Source: Lewinellaceae bacterium
GTDB lineage: Bacteria; Bacteroidota; Bacteroidia; Chitinophagales; Saprospiraceae
Direction: 5' to 3'
Assembly: GCA_020636325.1 (NCBI GenBank)
Contig: JACJYC010000003.1
Location: 767,800-831,799, forward strand
Length of the DNA stretch: 64,000 bases
In this document: positions 8,626 through 17,332 of the stretch, one piece after another
How the letters are laid out: each line of letters starts with the position of its first letter
Numbering within the stretch: the first letter of the stretch is position 1
Program-made: the position numbers and the translations under genes
The notes under the pieces: generated by a model
What the model saw: only the letters and a program-made list of their open reading frames with translations
What the model was told of the DNA's origin: nothing
The model's database searches: none

Positions 8626-9621
8626 ATGGCGAAGAGAATCGCAATAAACGGTTTCGGGCGCATCGGCCGCCTCAGTTTCAGGAACTTGCTCGCTGCTGAC
8701 GATGTCGAAGTGGTGGCCATCAACGACCTCACCGACAATCACACGCTGGCTCACCTGCTGAAATACGATTCCGTCCACGGAAAGTTCAACGGTACCGTTA
8801 CCGCTGACGACGAATACCTGCATGTCAACGGCCAGGCTATCCATGCGATGGCGGAAAAAGACCCGACCAAATTGCCCTGGGGCGAAATGGGCGTCGACGT
8901 TGTGCTGGAATGCACCGGCCGCTTTGTTTCACAGGAGGACGCCGGTAAACACCTTGTTGCAGGCGCCAAAAAAGTGATCATCTCCGCGCCGGCGAAAGGC
9001 GACGTACCGACCGTAGTGCTCGGTGTGAACGACGAGAAGATCAAACCCGAAATCACCGTTTTCTCCAATGCTTCCTGTACCACCAACTGCCTCGCGCCGA
9101 TGGTGAAGGTATTGGATGACGCTTTCGGCATCGAGCAGGGCTTCATGACCACCATCCACGCCTACACGGCCGACCAGCGGATCCAGGACTCCCCGCACAG
9201 CGACCTGCGCCGCGCCCGCGCTGCAGCCGTTTCCATCGTGCCCACCAGCACCGGCGCTGCCAAAGCAGTGGGATTGGTACTGCCCCACCTCAAAGGGAAA
9301 CTCAACGGCAACGCCATGCGCGTACCGGTACCCGACGGCTCGGTGACGGACTTCACGGCCATCATCAAGAAACCGGCTACGGCGGAAGAGATCAACGCAG
9401 CGTTCAAAGTCGCTGCCGAAGGCCCGCTCAAAGGCATCCTCGAATACAACGTTGACCCGATCGTTTCTTCCGATATCATCGGCAACAAGCATTCCTGCAT
9501 CTTTGACAGCGAGCTGACCATGGTGATCGGCACGACCGTCAAAATTGTTGGCTGGTACGACAACGAAGCCGGTTATTCGGCCCGCCTGTCCGACCTCTGC
9601 GTACGGGTGGCAAACCTGTAG
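8626..9621 (+). CDS. gap: Glyceraldehyde-3-phosphate dehydrogenase
   Basis: 331 residues. The product is the NAD-linked phosphorylating GAPDH of glycolysis. The Rossmann start is IAINGFGRIGRLSFRNLL, and the catalytic motif SNASCTTNCLAPMVKVL holds the active-site Cys. Further family motifs are the phosphate-binding IVPTSTGAAKAVGLVLPHLKG and the C-terminal WYDNEAGYSARLSDL. It has its own promoter and is followed by pgk 105 bp later, the usual pairing of adjacent glycolytic steps. Confidence 0.97.
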   Translation: MAKRIAINGFGRIGRLSFRNLLAADDVEVVAINDLTDNHTLAHLLKYDSVHGKFNGTVTADDEYLHVNGQAIHAMAEKDPTKLPWGEMGVDVVLECTGRFVSQEDAGKHLVAGAKKVIISAPAKGDVPTVVLGVNDEKIKPEITVFSNASCTTNCLAPMVKVLDDAFGIEQGFMTTIHAYTADQRIQDSPHSDLRRARAAAVSIVPTSTGAAKAVGLVLPHLKGKLNGNAMRVPVPDGSVTDFTAIIKKPATAEEINAAFKVAAEGPLKGILEYNVDPIVSSDIIGNKHSCIFDSELTMVIGTTVKIVGWYDNEAGYSARLSDLCVRVANL

Positions 9622-9726
9622 TCAATTTTCTCCGGAGGGTTGTGAAAGAAACATCCCGGATTGTCGCCCGGCGGCCGTCGCCGCACATTCGGCTTCTTCC
9701 ACAACCCTTTTCTCAATTCAACCATT

Positions 9727-10929
9727 ATGGACCTCGATTTTAAAGGCAAAAAAGCCCTGGTTCGGGTGGACTTCAATGTTCCGCTCGACAAGGAATACCA
9801 TATTACAGACGATACCCGGATCCGGGCGGCAATCCCGACCATCCGGCATATCCTCGATCATGGCGGCTCGGTCATCCTGATGTCCCACTTCGATCGCCCT
9901 TTGAAAAAATTATTGCCCGACGGCTCCATCGACAAAGAGAAATTCACGCTGCGGCATTTATTGGGGCGACTGTCAGAGCTGCTCGGCGAAAAGGTTCAGT
10001 TTTGCGAAACTACGGTCGGCCCCGAAGCCGGAAAAATGGCGGCGGCGCTCCAGCCCGGACAGGTTCTCCTGCTGGAAAACACCCGCTTCTACAAAGGCGA
10101 AGAAAAAGGCGATGAGGAACTGGCCCGGCAAATGGCGGAGCTCGGTGACCTGTACATCAACGACGCTTTCGGATCCGCTCACCGGGCGCACGCCTCAACG
10201 GCCACCGTTGCACAGTTTTTCCCGCCGGATAAAAGGGCTTTCGGCTTCCTGATGAAGGCGGAGGTCGAAAATGCCGACCGGGTGGTCAACAACCCCGAAC
10301 GCCCCCTGGCAGCCATTGTAGGCGGCGCAAAGGTCTCCGACAAGATCCTGCTGCTGGAACGACTGATCGACCTGTGCGATACGCTCATTATCGGCGGCGG
10401 CATGGCCTATACCTTCGTGAAGGCCCAGGGCGGTCAGATCGGCAAATCCCTGGTGGAGGAGGACAAAACGGACCTTGCACTTGAACTGATCAAAAAAGCC
10501 AGGGCCAAAGGCGTGAACCTGCTGCTGCCCGCTGATTCCCGGATAGCCGACAATTTCTCCAACGAGGCCAATCTCAAGGTTGCCTCAAGCGACGAAATTC
10601 CCGAGGGCTGGATGGGGCTTGATATCGGCCCTCAGGCTGTTGCCGCTTTCGAAACAGCCATCAAATCCTGCAAGACCATATTGTGGAACGGGCCGATGGG
10701 CGTATTTGAGTTCCCGAATTTCGCAGGCGGCACCAAGGCCGTTGCCGAAGCGGTGGCCGCAGCAACGGCTGCAGGCGCGTTCTCCCTTGTAGGGGGCGGC
10801 GACAGCGTAGCTGCCGTCAATCAAATGGGACTTGACGATAAGGTCAGCTACGTATCCACCGGCGGGGGCGCCATGCTGGAGTTCCTGGAAGGCAAAACCC
10901 TGCCCGGCGTAGCAGCAATTCAGGGCTAA
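9727..10929 (+). CDS. pgk: Phosphoglycerate kinase
   Basis: 400 residues from the ATG at 9727 (MDLDFKGKKALVRVDFNVPL), the standard length. The product transfers phosphate from 1,3-bisphosphoglycerate to ADP. Visible are the substrate motif RVDFNVPL, SHFDRP, LLENTRFYKGEEKGD, the mid-protein AIVGGAKVSDKI and the nucleotide end GGGDSVAAVNQ followed by STGGGAMLEFLEGK. The frame is open upstream to 9661, but that extension is unlike the family. It follows gap and is probably transcribed with it. The next gene starts 9 bp after its stop. Confidence 0.97.
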   Translation: MDLDFKGKKALVRVDFNVPLDKEYHITDDTRIRAAIPTIRHILDHGGSVILMSHFDRPLKKLLPDGSIDKEKFTLRHLLGRLSELLGEKVQFCETTVGPEAGKMAAALQPGQVLLLENTRFYKGEEKGDEELARQMAELGDLYINDAFGSAHRAHASTATVAQFFPPDKRAFGFLMKAEVENADRVVNNPERPLAAIVGGAKVSDKILLLERLIDLCDTLIIGGGMAYTFVKAQGGQIGKSLVEEDKTDLALELIKKARAKGVNLLLPADSRIADNFSNEANLKVASSDEIPEGWMGLDIGPQAVAAFETAIKSCKTILWNGPMGVFEFPNFAGGTKAVAEAVAAATAAGAFSLVGGGDSVAAVNQMGLDDKVSYVSTGGGAMLEFLEGKTLPGVAAIQG

Positions 10930-10938
10930 AACCGTCGG

Positions 10939-12087
10939 ATGGCTGTTCAACAGAAATACGACTTTATCATTATCGGCGGGGGGATCTTTGGCGTTTATGC
11001 CGCCATCTACCTCGCCGGACACCGACAACGGGTCTGCTTGATTGAAAAGGAAGCCGGCATGATGCTCAAGGCCTCCACAGTCAACCAGGCCCGTTTGCAT
11101 GGCGGGTACCACTACCCCAGGAGCGTTTCCACGGCGCTGATGTCCGACGAGAACAAGGCCCGCTTTACCGAAGATCACAAACCTTTCATTCACTTCGGGT
11201 TCGAGCAATACTACGCAATCGACGAATTCAATTCCTTTACGGACGGCGTACAGTTCGAACGCTTCTGCAACTTCATTGGCATTCCCTGCAAGCCGGTATC
11301 TCAACACCCGCTGATCAACTTCGGGCGGATTGAATCCCTGTATGTCACCCAGGAATACAGTTTTGACCCGGTACTGATCAATCAATATTACCGGTCAAAA
11401 CTAAAAGCCTGTTCCAATGTCCGGATCTGCCTGAACACCCGGCCTGTCGCCGCGCAAGCTGCGGGCGGCGGTTGGGAGGTTGAAATCCTCAATACCGCTG
11501 AAGGGACCCGGGAAAGGATTTCGGCCGGTCAGGTCATCAATGCCACCTATGCCGGAAGCAACGCCATCAACGACTTGTTCGGCGTCCGGAATATCGAATT
11601 GATGCACGAGATATCTGAGATCGCACTGGTCAGTTCGCCCCAGCTCGGCGACCGCATCGGGCTGACCATCATGGACGGGCCGTTCGCATCCATGATGCCT
11701 TACGGCAAATCGGGACTCCTCTCCCTTTCATCCGTTGCCTACACCCACCACAAGGTCTCGTACGAGGCGTCGCCTGCCTTCGTCTGCCAGCAGATCAACC
11801 TGGATTGCCAACCCGAATACCTGGCCAATTGCAATTACTGCGTGGCCAAACCGGCATCCAACCAGAAGAAAATGGTCGCCCAGATCAGGCAATACCTGGA
11901 GGATGAAGTTGAGCTGAATTATTTCGGCTCGCTGTTCACCATCAAGTCCAAGTTGATGGCCAATTATATCGATGACGGCCGCCCTACCGAAATTGCCGTG
12001 CTGAATGATAATCCCCGATTTTATTGCATATTTGCCGGGAAGATCAACTCTATCTACGAAATTGAAAAGGTGGTGGACCTCGGTTGA
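10939..12087 (+). CDS. FAD-dependent amine/amino-acid-type oxidoreductase (DAO fold)
   Basis: 382 residues. The N-terminus is a clear FAD-binding Rossmann motif (FIIIGGGIFGVYAAIYLAG, then an acidic residue at CLIEKE). The following segment STVNQARLHGGYHYPRS is a typical flavin/substrate loop of the D-amino-acid-oxidase superfamily. The substrate cannot be told. It begins 9 bp after pgk and ends 29 bp before arginine deiminase, so cotranscription with either is plausible. A role in amino-acid or sugar-acid oxidation is a guess from the fold only. Confidence 0.75.
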   Translation: MAVQQKYDFIIIGGGIFGVYAAIYLAGHRQRVCLIEKEAGMMLKASTVNQARLHGGYHYPRSVSTALMSDENKARFTEDHKPFIHFGFEQYYAIDEFNSFTDGVQFERFCNFIGIPCKPVSQHPLINFGRIESLYVTQEYSFDPVLINQYYRSKLKACSNVRICLNTRPVAAQAAGGGWEVEILNTAEGTRERISAGQVINATYAGSNAINDLFGVRNIELMHEISEIALVSSPQLGDRIGLTIMDGPFASMMPYGKSGLLSLSSVAYTHHKVSYEASPAFVCQQINLDCQPEYLANCNYCVAKPASNQKKMVAQIRQYLEDEVELNYFGSLFTIKSKLMANYIDDGRPTEIAVLNDNPRFYCIFAGKINSIYEIEKVVDLG

Positions 12088-12116
12088 TCCGGCCACGCCT
12101 GCCCTAATCCAACTTT

Positions 12117-13379
12117 ATGACCAAATCCAATATCAGCGTAACCTCCGAAATTGCGCCGTTAAGACGGGTGATTGTCCATCGGCCCGATGAAGGCATCGCC
12201 AGGATTACGCCTAAACGAGCCGAAGAACTCCTTTTTGACGACATCGTACACCTGCCCAGGATGCAGGAAGAACACGATGTGTTCACCGCCATTTTAAAGA
12301 CCTTCGTCGGAGAGGACCGCGTCCACGAGATCGGCCAGCTCCTCCTGGAAGCGTTGGGCGAGGACGAAGAAAGCAAACTGGAAATGATCGAAATGATCGT
12401 AGATTACGAGGAACTCCCCTCCAGTTTCAAATCGCTCCTCAGGAATATGTCCGACCAGGAATTGACCGAGGTGCTGATCACCGGTTATTACCCCAAGGAC
12501 GACCATATCCTCTTCGACCCTATTCCCAACTTCATTTTCACCCGCGATATCGGCTTTGCCGTCAACGACCACATCATCATCACAAAAGCGGCCAAGGAAG
12601 CCCGGTTCCGGGAAAACTTCATTACGCGGTTCATCATCTGGGCCCATCCGATCTTCCGGGAATGCCGGGACATGGGAAAGATCATCAACATGAACAAAGT
12701 CGATGAGTTTCCGCCTTCCAAACGGGGGGAGCTCGTCTCGATCGAGGGCGGCGATGCGATGATCCTCAACAAGGATTACCTGCTGGTGGGCCGCAGCGAG
12801 CGCACCACGGCGCATGCCATCCGGTCGCTTGCCGACGCGCTGTTTGAACGAAAAGTCATTTCCAACGTTGTTCAGGTAAATATCCCGCTCGACCGGTCGT
12901 ATATGCACATCGACACCATTTTCACGCAAATCAACCACCACGACTATATGGCCTTCAAGCCCATTATCGTGGATGGGTTGAGTTCCAATGTCGAAGTGCA
13001 TCGCCTGGGCGCCAAAACGGATACTTATCACAATCTCGCCGATTTCCTCCGGGAAGAAATCAGCCCTGACCTGCGCTTTATTTTCAGCGGCAAGGGTGAA
13101 TCGCCATACCAGGAACGGGAGCAATGGACCGACGGCTGCAACCTGGTCGCCCTGAAACCGGGCGTTGCCCTCACCTATGACCGGAACCCCAAAACAGAGG
13201 AAGCATTCGAAGAAGCCGGATACAGGGTGGTTTATGCGCGGGATTTGCTCAAGGCCTTTCAGGACGGCATTATCGATCCCGGCGAAGTGAAGAATACCAT
13301 CATCACCCTGCCTTCCAACGAATTGTCGAGGGCGCGGGGCGGATCCCATTGCATGACCTGCCCCCTGGAAAGAAATTAA
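12117..13379 (+). CDS. arcA: Arginine deiminase
   Basis: 420 residues. It hydrolyses arginine to citrulline and ammonia. Seen are the substrate Asp/Arg segment FTRDIGF, the EGGDAMIL motif, the active-site HID in SYMHIDTIF, and the C-terminal nucleophile region RARGGSHCMTCPLER with Cys412 as the likely catalytic residue, closely matching Pseudomonas-type ADI. Neither ornithine carbamoyltransferase nor carbamate kinase is beside it, so a complete arginine deiminase pathway is not encoded here. Its neighbours are the FAD oxidoreductase and a thioesterase, all on one strand with short gaps. Confidence 0.92.
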   Translation: MTKSNISVTSEIAPLRRVIVHRPDEGIARITPKRAEELLFDDIVHLPRMQEEHDVFTAILKTFVGEDRVHEIGQLLLEALGEDEESKLEMIEMIVDYEELPSSFKSLLRNMSDQELTEVLITGYYPKDDHILFDPIPNFIFTRDIGFAVNDHIIITKAAKEARFRENFITRFIIWAHPIFRECRDMGKIINMNKVDEFPPSKRGELVSIEGGDAMILNKDYLLVGRSERTTAHAIRSLADALFERKVISNVVQVNIPLDRSYMHIDTIFTQINHHDYMAFKPIIVDGLSSNVEVHRLGAKTDTYHNLADFLREEISPDLRFIFSGKGESPYQEREQWTDGCNLVALKPGVALTYDRNPKTEEAFEEAGYRVVYARDLLKAFQDGIIDPGEVKNTIITLPSNELSRARGGSHCMTCPLERN

Positions 13380-13406
13380 GCAACAGTCAGTTAAAAGGCT
13401 GCCGAA

Positions 13407-13829
13407 ATGTACAGTTTTGACTATCAGAAAAGGGTGCGATACGGCGAAACCGACCAGATGGGCTACCTCTATTATGGTCAGTATGCCCAATACTACGAGA
13501 TCGGCCGGGTGGAAATGATGCGTTCGCTCGGCATCCGGTACAAGGACCTGGAGGATGAGCACGGGGTCATGATGCCCGTTGTTTCCCTTCAGATGCGTTT
13601 TGTGCGGCCGGCCTACTACGATGAATTGCTGACGATCAGGACTGCCGTCCGGAAAATGCCCGATAAATTCATTACGTTTGAAGTTGAAATACGCAATGAA
13701 GCGGGCAAACTCCTCAACGCAGGCAGCGTCAGGTTGTGTTTTGTAGAAAAGGCAACCCAGAAAACAGTTCCCCTGCCGGCATTCATCCAACAAAAACTCG
13801 CACCACATTTTGCGCAGGCCCAAGATTAA
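13407..13829 (+). CDS. Acyl-CoA thioesterase, 4-hydroxybenzoyl-CoA thioesterase (YbgC/FadM) family
   Basis: 140 residues with a single hot-dog domain. The catalytic segment YGETDQMGYLYYGQYAQYYE contains the Asp of the family, followed by YKDLEDEHGVMMPVVSL. It hydrolyses acyl-CoA thioesters; the chain-length preference is unknown. The 3' end overlaps the possible TTG start of the YihY gene by 20 bp, which suggests translational coupling. Confidence 0.88.
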   Translation: MYSFDYQKRVRYGETDQMGYLYYGQYAQYYEIGRVEMMRSLGIRYKDLEDEHGVMMPVVSLQMRFVRPAYYDELLTIRTAVRKMPDKFITFEVEIRNEAGKLLNAGSVRLCFVEKATQKTVPLPAFIQQKLAPHFAQAQD

Positions 13830-14817
13830 AATACCGGATAACCAACAGGTTTCAGACTACCTGATGAGTCACCCGTTGATCAAACGGATCCTTCATTGGT
13901 CAAAGACCCATTCCCTGCCGGGTTTTTTCAAGGTGCCGATCTATGAAGTCGTCGTTTTTGTTTACAACGAGATCCGCAGCTTTGACCTGACGTCCAGAGC
14001 CAACTCCATAGCCTACAGCTTTTTCCTGTCGCTGTTTCCTGCCTTGCTCGCCTTGTTCACCCTGTTGCCGTTCCTGCACAACTATTTTCTGAAATTCATC
14101 CCGCAAGGCGCCAGTTTTGAAGGATACTTGCGCGACGAGATCAGTCAGATCATGCCGGGTTCGGCCGGCCAGGCGCTGCTTGACTTTATTGTTGAGATCA
14201 CCACAACCCCCAAGATCGGCTTGTTGTCCTTCGGTTTCATTCTCGCCGGATACTTCTCTTCCAACGGCATGCTGGCCATGATGCGCAGTTTTGACAAAAG
14301 CTACCGGGTAACCTTCAAAAAGCGTTCAGGCTGGAAAAAAAGGGTCATCGCCCTGGCCCTCACCGGCCTTCTGGGCGGATTGGTGATCGCTTCCGTGGTG
14401 CTGGTCATTCTGGGCAACGTGATCGTGGAATGGCTGTCGGAATACATCACCCTGGCCGGATTCAGCACGGCGGGCTTTGCCATGCTGCGCTGGATTTCCA
14501 TCATTTTCCTGTTCTATTTCGGCATATCGGTCATTTACCGGTACGGTGCGGCCACCTACAAAAGGTTCTCATTTTTTTCGCCCGGGGCCACCCTGGCCAC
14601 TATCCTTTCCCTGCTTTCCTCCATGGCCTTTTCGTTGTATATCGATGAATTTGAACGGTACGAGACCTACAACAAGTTCTACGGTTCCATCGCGGCCATC
14701 ATCATCGTCATGCTGTGGATACAACTCAACTCGCTGATCCTCCTGATCGGGTTCGAGTTGAACGCCAGTATCGCCGTCAACCGGGATCTCATAAAGGCCC
14801 GCGAAGAGGAAGAATAG
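13810..14817 (+). CDS. YihY/BrkB-family inner-membrane protein
   Basis: 335 residues with six predicted membrane segments. The family motif is seen in SRANSIAYSFFLSLFPALLAL (quoted in part) and SSNGMLAMMRSFDKSYRV, and toward the end in YGSIAAIIIVMLWIQLNSLI. The function of the family is not settled; the old label ribonuclease BN is known to be wrong. The listed start is a TTG at 13810 overlapping the thioesterase. An ATG at 13864 (MSHPLIKRILHW) is an equally good start and would remove the overlap. Confidence 0.88.
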   Translation: MRRPKIKIPDNQQVSDYLMSHPLIKRILHWSKTHSLPGFFKVPIYEVVVFVYNEIRSFDLTSRANSIAYSFFLSLFPALLALFTLLPFLHNYFLKFIPQGASFEGYLRDEISQIMPGSAGQALLDFIVEITTTPKIGLLSFGFILAGYFSSNGMLAMMRSFDKSYRVTFKKRSGWKKRVIALALTGLLGGLVIASVVLVILGNVIVEWLSEYITLAGFSTAGFAMLRWISIIFLFYFGISVIYRYGAATYKRFSFFSPGATLATILSLLSSMAFSLYIDEFERYETYNKFYGSIAAIIIVMLWIQLNSLILLIGFELNASIAVNRDLIKAREEEE

Positions 14818-15011
14818 CCGGAAAACCGCTTTGCCGGCAGCATGACCCGATTCCGGGGCATTTTTTTGAATTTCTTTTCGGGCAGCAATCAAAAAACTTT
14901 TACTTTTATCGCCCGGTCCATCTTTTGACCTCTCAACTCTTTTTGCATTTGAAAAGACTTCCGGACCACCCGGAAGTCGAAGCTTTATTTCATTTTTTCA
15001 AACGACGAAGA

Positions 15012-17294
15012 ATGAGAAAACCAACTTGCTTTCAATTACTCGGATGGACCGTGATGCTTCTGATCAGTTGTAACGCCGGCCAGCAAACGCCCGGCCCATC
15101 CCCAAACCACGATGCTGGAATGATGCAAAAAGTAAAAGACCTGATGGCCAAGATGACGATCGAGGAAAAAGTGGGCCAGATGACCCAGGTCACCATCGAC
15201 ATGGTCATGCAGGATCAGGGAAACCAGAACATTGATGAGGCCAAACTCCGCACCGCTGTCCTCGACAAAAAAGTGGGATCCATCCTCAACGTCAAATGGT
15301 ACGGCTACGATCTGGCCAAATGGCACGAGATCATTTCCCGGATCCAGGACGTAGCTGTCGGGGAAACGCCCCATAAAATTCCGATCCTGTACGGTATTGA
15401 TGCCATCCACGGCGCCAATTACATCCTGGGAGGGACCCTGTTCCCGCACAATATCGGCATGGCCGCTACCCGGAACGACGAACTGGTCAAAGCCGCTGCA
15501 AAGATCACGGCCGCCGAGACCCGCGCAAGCGGCATCCGCTGGAATTTTGACCCGGTACTCGACGTCGGCCGGCAGCCGCTCTGGCCACGGTTCGAGGAAA
15601 CCTTCGGCGAAGACACCTACCTGACCGGCCAAATGGGCAGCGCCGTAATTCAGGCCTATGAGGAAGACGGGCTGGAGGAGATCACGGCTGTCGCCTCCTG
15701 CATGAAGCATTACCTGGGCTACAGCGTCCCGCTTTCCGGAAAAGACCGCACCCCGGCCTATATTCCCGAAACCCAGCTCCGCGAAATCTTCCTTCCGCCT
15801 TTCGAAAAGGCCGTAAAAGCCGGCGCCTCCACCATCATGATCAACTCCGGCGAGGTGAACGGCGTTCCGGTCCACGCGAGCCATTTCCTGCTCACAGACG
15901 TCCTCAGGGGTGAACTCGGATTCGAGGGCCTGGCTGTTTCAGACTGGGAAGACGTGATCCGGTTGCATACCCGGCACAAGATCGCAGCCACCCCAAAGGA
16001 GGCGGTTATGCTGGCCGTCAATGCAGGCATCGATATGAGCATGGTGCCGCTGGACTACTCATTTTACGACCTTTTACTTGAACTGGTGAAAGAAGGCAAG
16101 GTTTCCGAAAAGAGGATCGACGAAGCGGTAGCGCGGATCCTGCTGTTGAAATTCCGCCTGGGCCTTTTTGATAATCCCTACCCGGAAGAAGCGGCAAAAA
16201 GCCTGTTCGGGCGACCTGAATACAGCCGGACAGCGCTGAATGCCGCCCTGGAAAGCGTGACCCTCCTGAAAAACGAAGGCGCTATCCTTCCCTTGACCGG
16301 TAATCAGAAAATACTGGTAGCAGGCCCAGGCGCCAACAACAAAGCCTCCCTGCACGGCAGCTGGTCCTTCTCCTGGCAAGGTCAGGATGAATCGCTTTAT
16401 CCCGCTGATACAAAAACCATTGTCCAGGCCTTGACAGAACGCCTTGGCGCCCAAAACGTGGTTTGCCGCGCTGTCCCGGATTACCGGGCGGCCGTCAACT
16501 TCGACCCGGCCCTGCTAAAGCGCGATGCAACCTCCGCCGATCTCATAGTCCTTTGTCTGGGCGAGGAAGCCTACGCCGAATCCCCGGGTATCATCAGTGA
16601 TCTCAACCTGGATGAACACCAGACGGACCTTGCAAAGGCGGCGATCCAAACAGGCAAACCGGTAATTCTTGTGCTGACGGAAGGAAGACCCCGGGTAATT
16701 TCGCCGATAGAACCCGGGATTAAAGCCATCCTCCTGGCCTACCGGCCGGCGAGCCGCGGCGCCGATGCCATTGCCGATCTGCTGACCGGCAAAGCCAATC
16801 CTTCCGGCGTGCTGCCGTTCTCATATCCCCGGCAAACCGGCGATTTACTGACCTACGACCACAAGTTCACAGAAACCGTCCGGGAACCCGGCGCCGGCGA
16901 GTTTGACAACGGCGGGTATGACCCCCAATGGCCATTCGGATTTGGCTTGAGTTATACCGAATTCCGGTTTTCAGGGCTGAAACTGGATAAATCCGTGCTG
17001 AAAGCTGGCCAAACCCTGGAGGTTTCGGTAACGGTGACCAACACCGGCAGTCTGCCCGGAAAGGCGGCGGTTGACCTCTATACCCACGACCTGTTTGCCT
17101 CCGTCACACCCAGTGAAAGAAAATTGAGAAAATACGCCAAGGTTGAACTGGCGCCAGGTGAAAGCAAGACAATCAACTTCACCTTATCGCCTGAAGATCT
17201 GTCGTTTATCAATGAAAAGCAACAAAGAATTGTAGAGCCCGGCGAATTCGAGGTGTTGATCGGCGATCAAAAAGCCGGATTCACCTATGAATGA
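15012..17294 (+). CDS. bglX: Glycoside hydrolase family 3 beta-glucosidase, lipoprotein
   Basis: 760 residues from the ATG at 15012. The N-terminus LLGWTVMLLISCN is a lipoprotein signal with a cleavage-site Cys. The GH3 N-terminal barrel shows MTIEEKVGQMTQ, ILYGIDAIHG, GIRWNFDPVLDV, CMKHYLGYS and the nucleophile motif GLAVSDWEDV (Asp311). The C-terminal GH3 domain and a fibronectin-III-like end (FGFGLSYTEF onward) complete the usual BglX layout. It probably releases glucose or xylose from oligosaccharides at the cell surface or in the periplasm. xylB follows after 38 bp and xylA after that, which suits a xyloside-releasing role. The frame extends upstream to 14715, but that part has no signal sequence and is not counted. 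Confidence 0.92.
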   Translation: MRKPTCFQLLGWTVMLLISCNAGQQTPGPSPNHDAGMMQKVKDLMAKMTIEEKVGQMTQVTIDMVMQDQGNQNIDEAKLRTAVLDKKVGSILNVKWYGYDLAKWHEIISRIQDVAVGETPHKIPILYGIDAIHGANYILGGTLFPHNIGMAATRNDELVKAAAKITAAETRASGIRWNFDPVLDVGRQPLWPRFEETFGEDTYLTGQMGSAVIQAYEEDGLEEITAVASCMKHYLGYSVPLSGKDRTPAYIPETQLREIFLPPFEKAVKAGASTIMINSGEVNGVPVHASHFLLTDVLRGELGFEGLAVSDWEDVIRLHTRHKIAATPKEAVMLAVNAGIDMSMVPLDYSFYDLLLELVKEGKVSEKRIDEAVARILLLKFRLGLFDNPYPEEAAKSLFGRPEYSRTALNAALESVTLLKNEGAILPLTGNQKILVAGPGANNKASLHGSWSFSWQGQDESLYPADTKTIVQALTERLGAQNVVCRAVPDYRAAVNFDPALLKRDATSADLIVLCLGEEAYAESPGIISDLNLDEHQTDLAKAAIQTGKPVILVLTEGRPRVISPIEPGIKAILLAYRPASRGADAIADLLTGKANPSGVLPFSYPRQTGDLLTYDHKFTETVREPGAGEFDNGGYDPQWPFGFGLSYTEFRFSGLKLDKSVLKAGQTLEVSVTVTNTGSLPGKAAVDLYTHDLFASVTPSERKLRKYAKVELAPGESKTINFTLSPEDLSFINEKQQRIVEPGEFEVLIGDQKAGFTYE

Positions 17295-17332
17295 CCCCAG
17301 TTTTGAAGAAAAATTAATAAAAACAGTGCAAC

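Noticed and set aside
12294..13823. Long antisense frame (509 codons) opposite arcA and the thioesterase gene
   Set aside because: Shadow of well-conserved genes in high-GC DNA; its translation has no recognisable motif.
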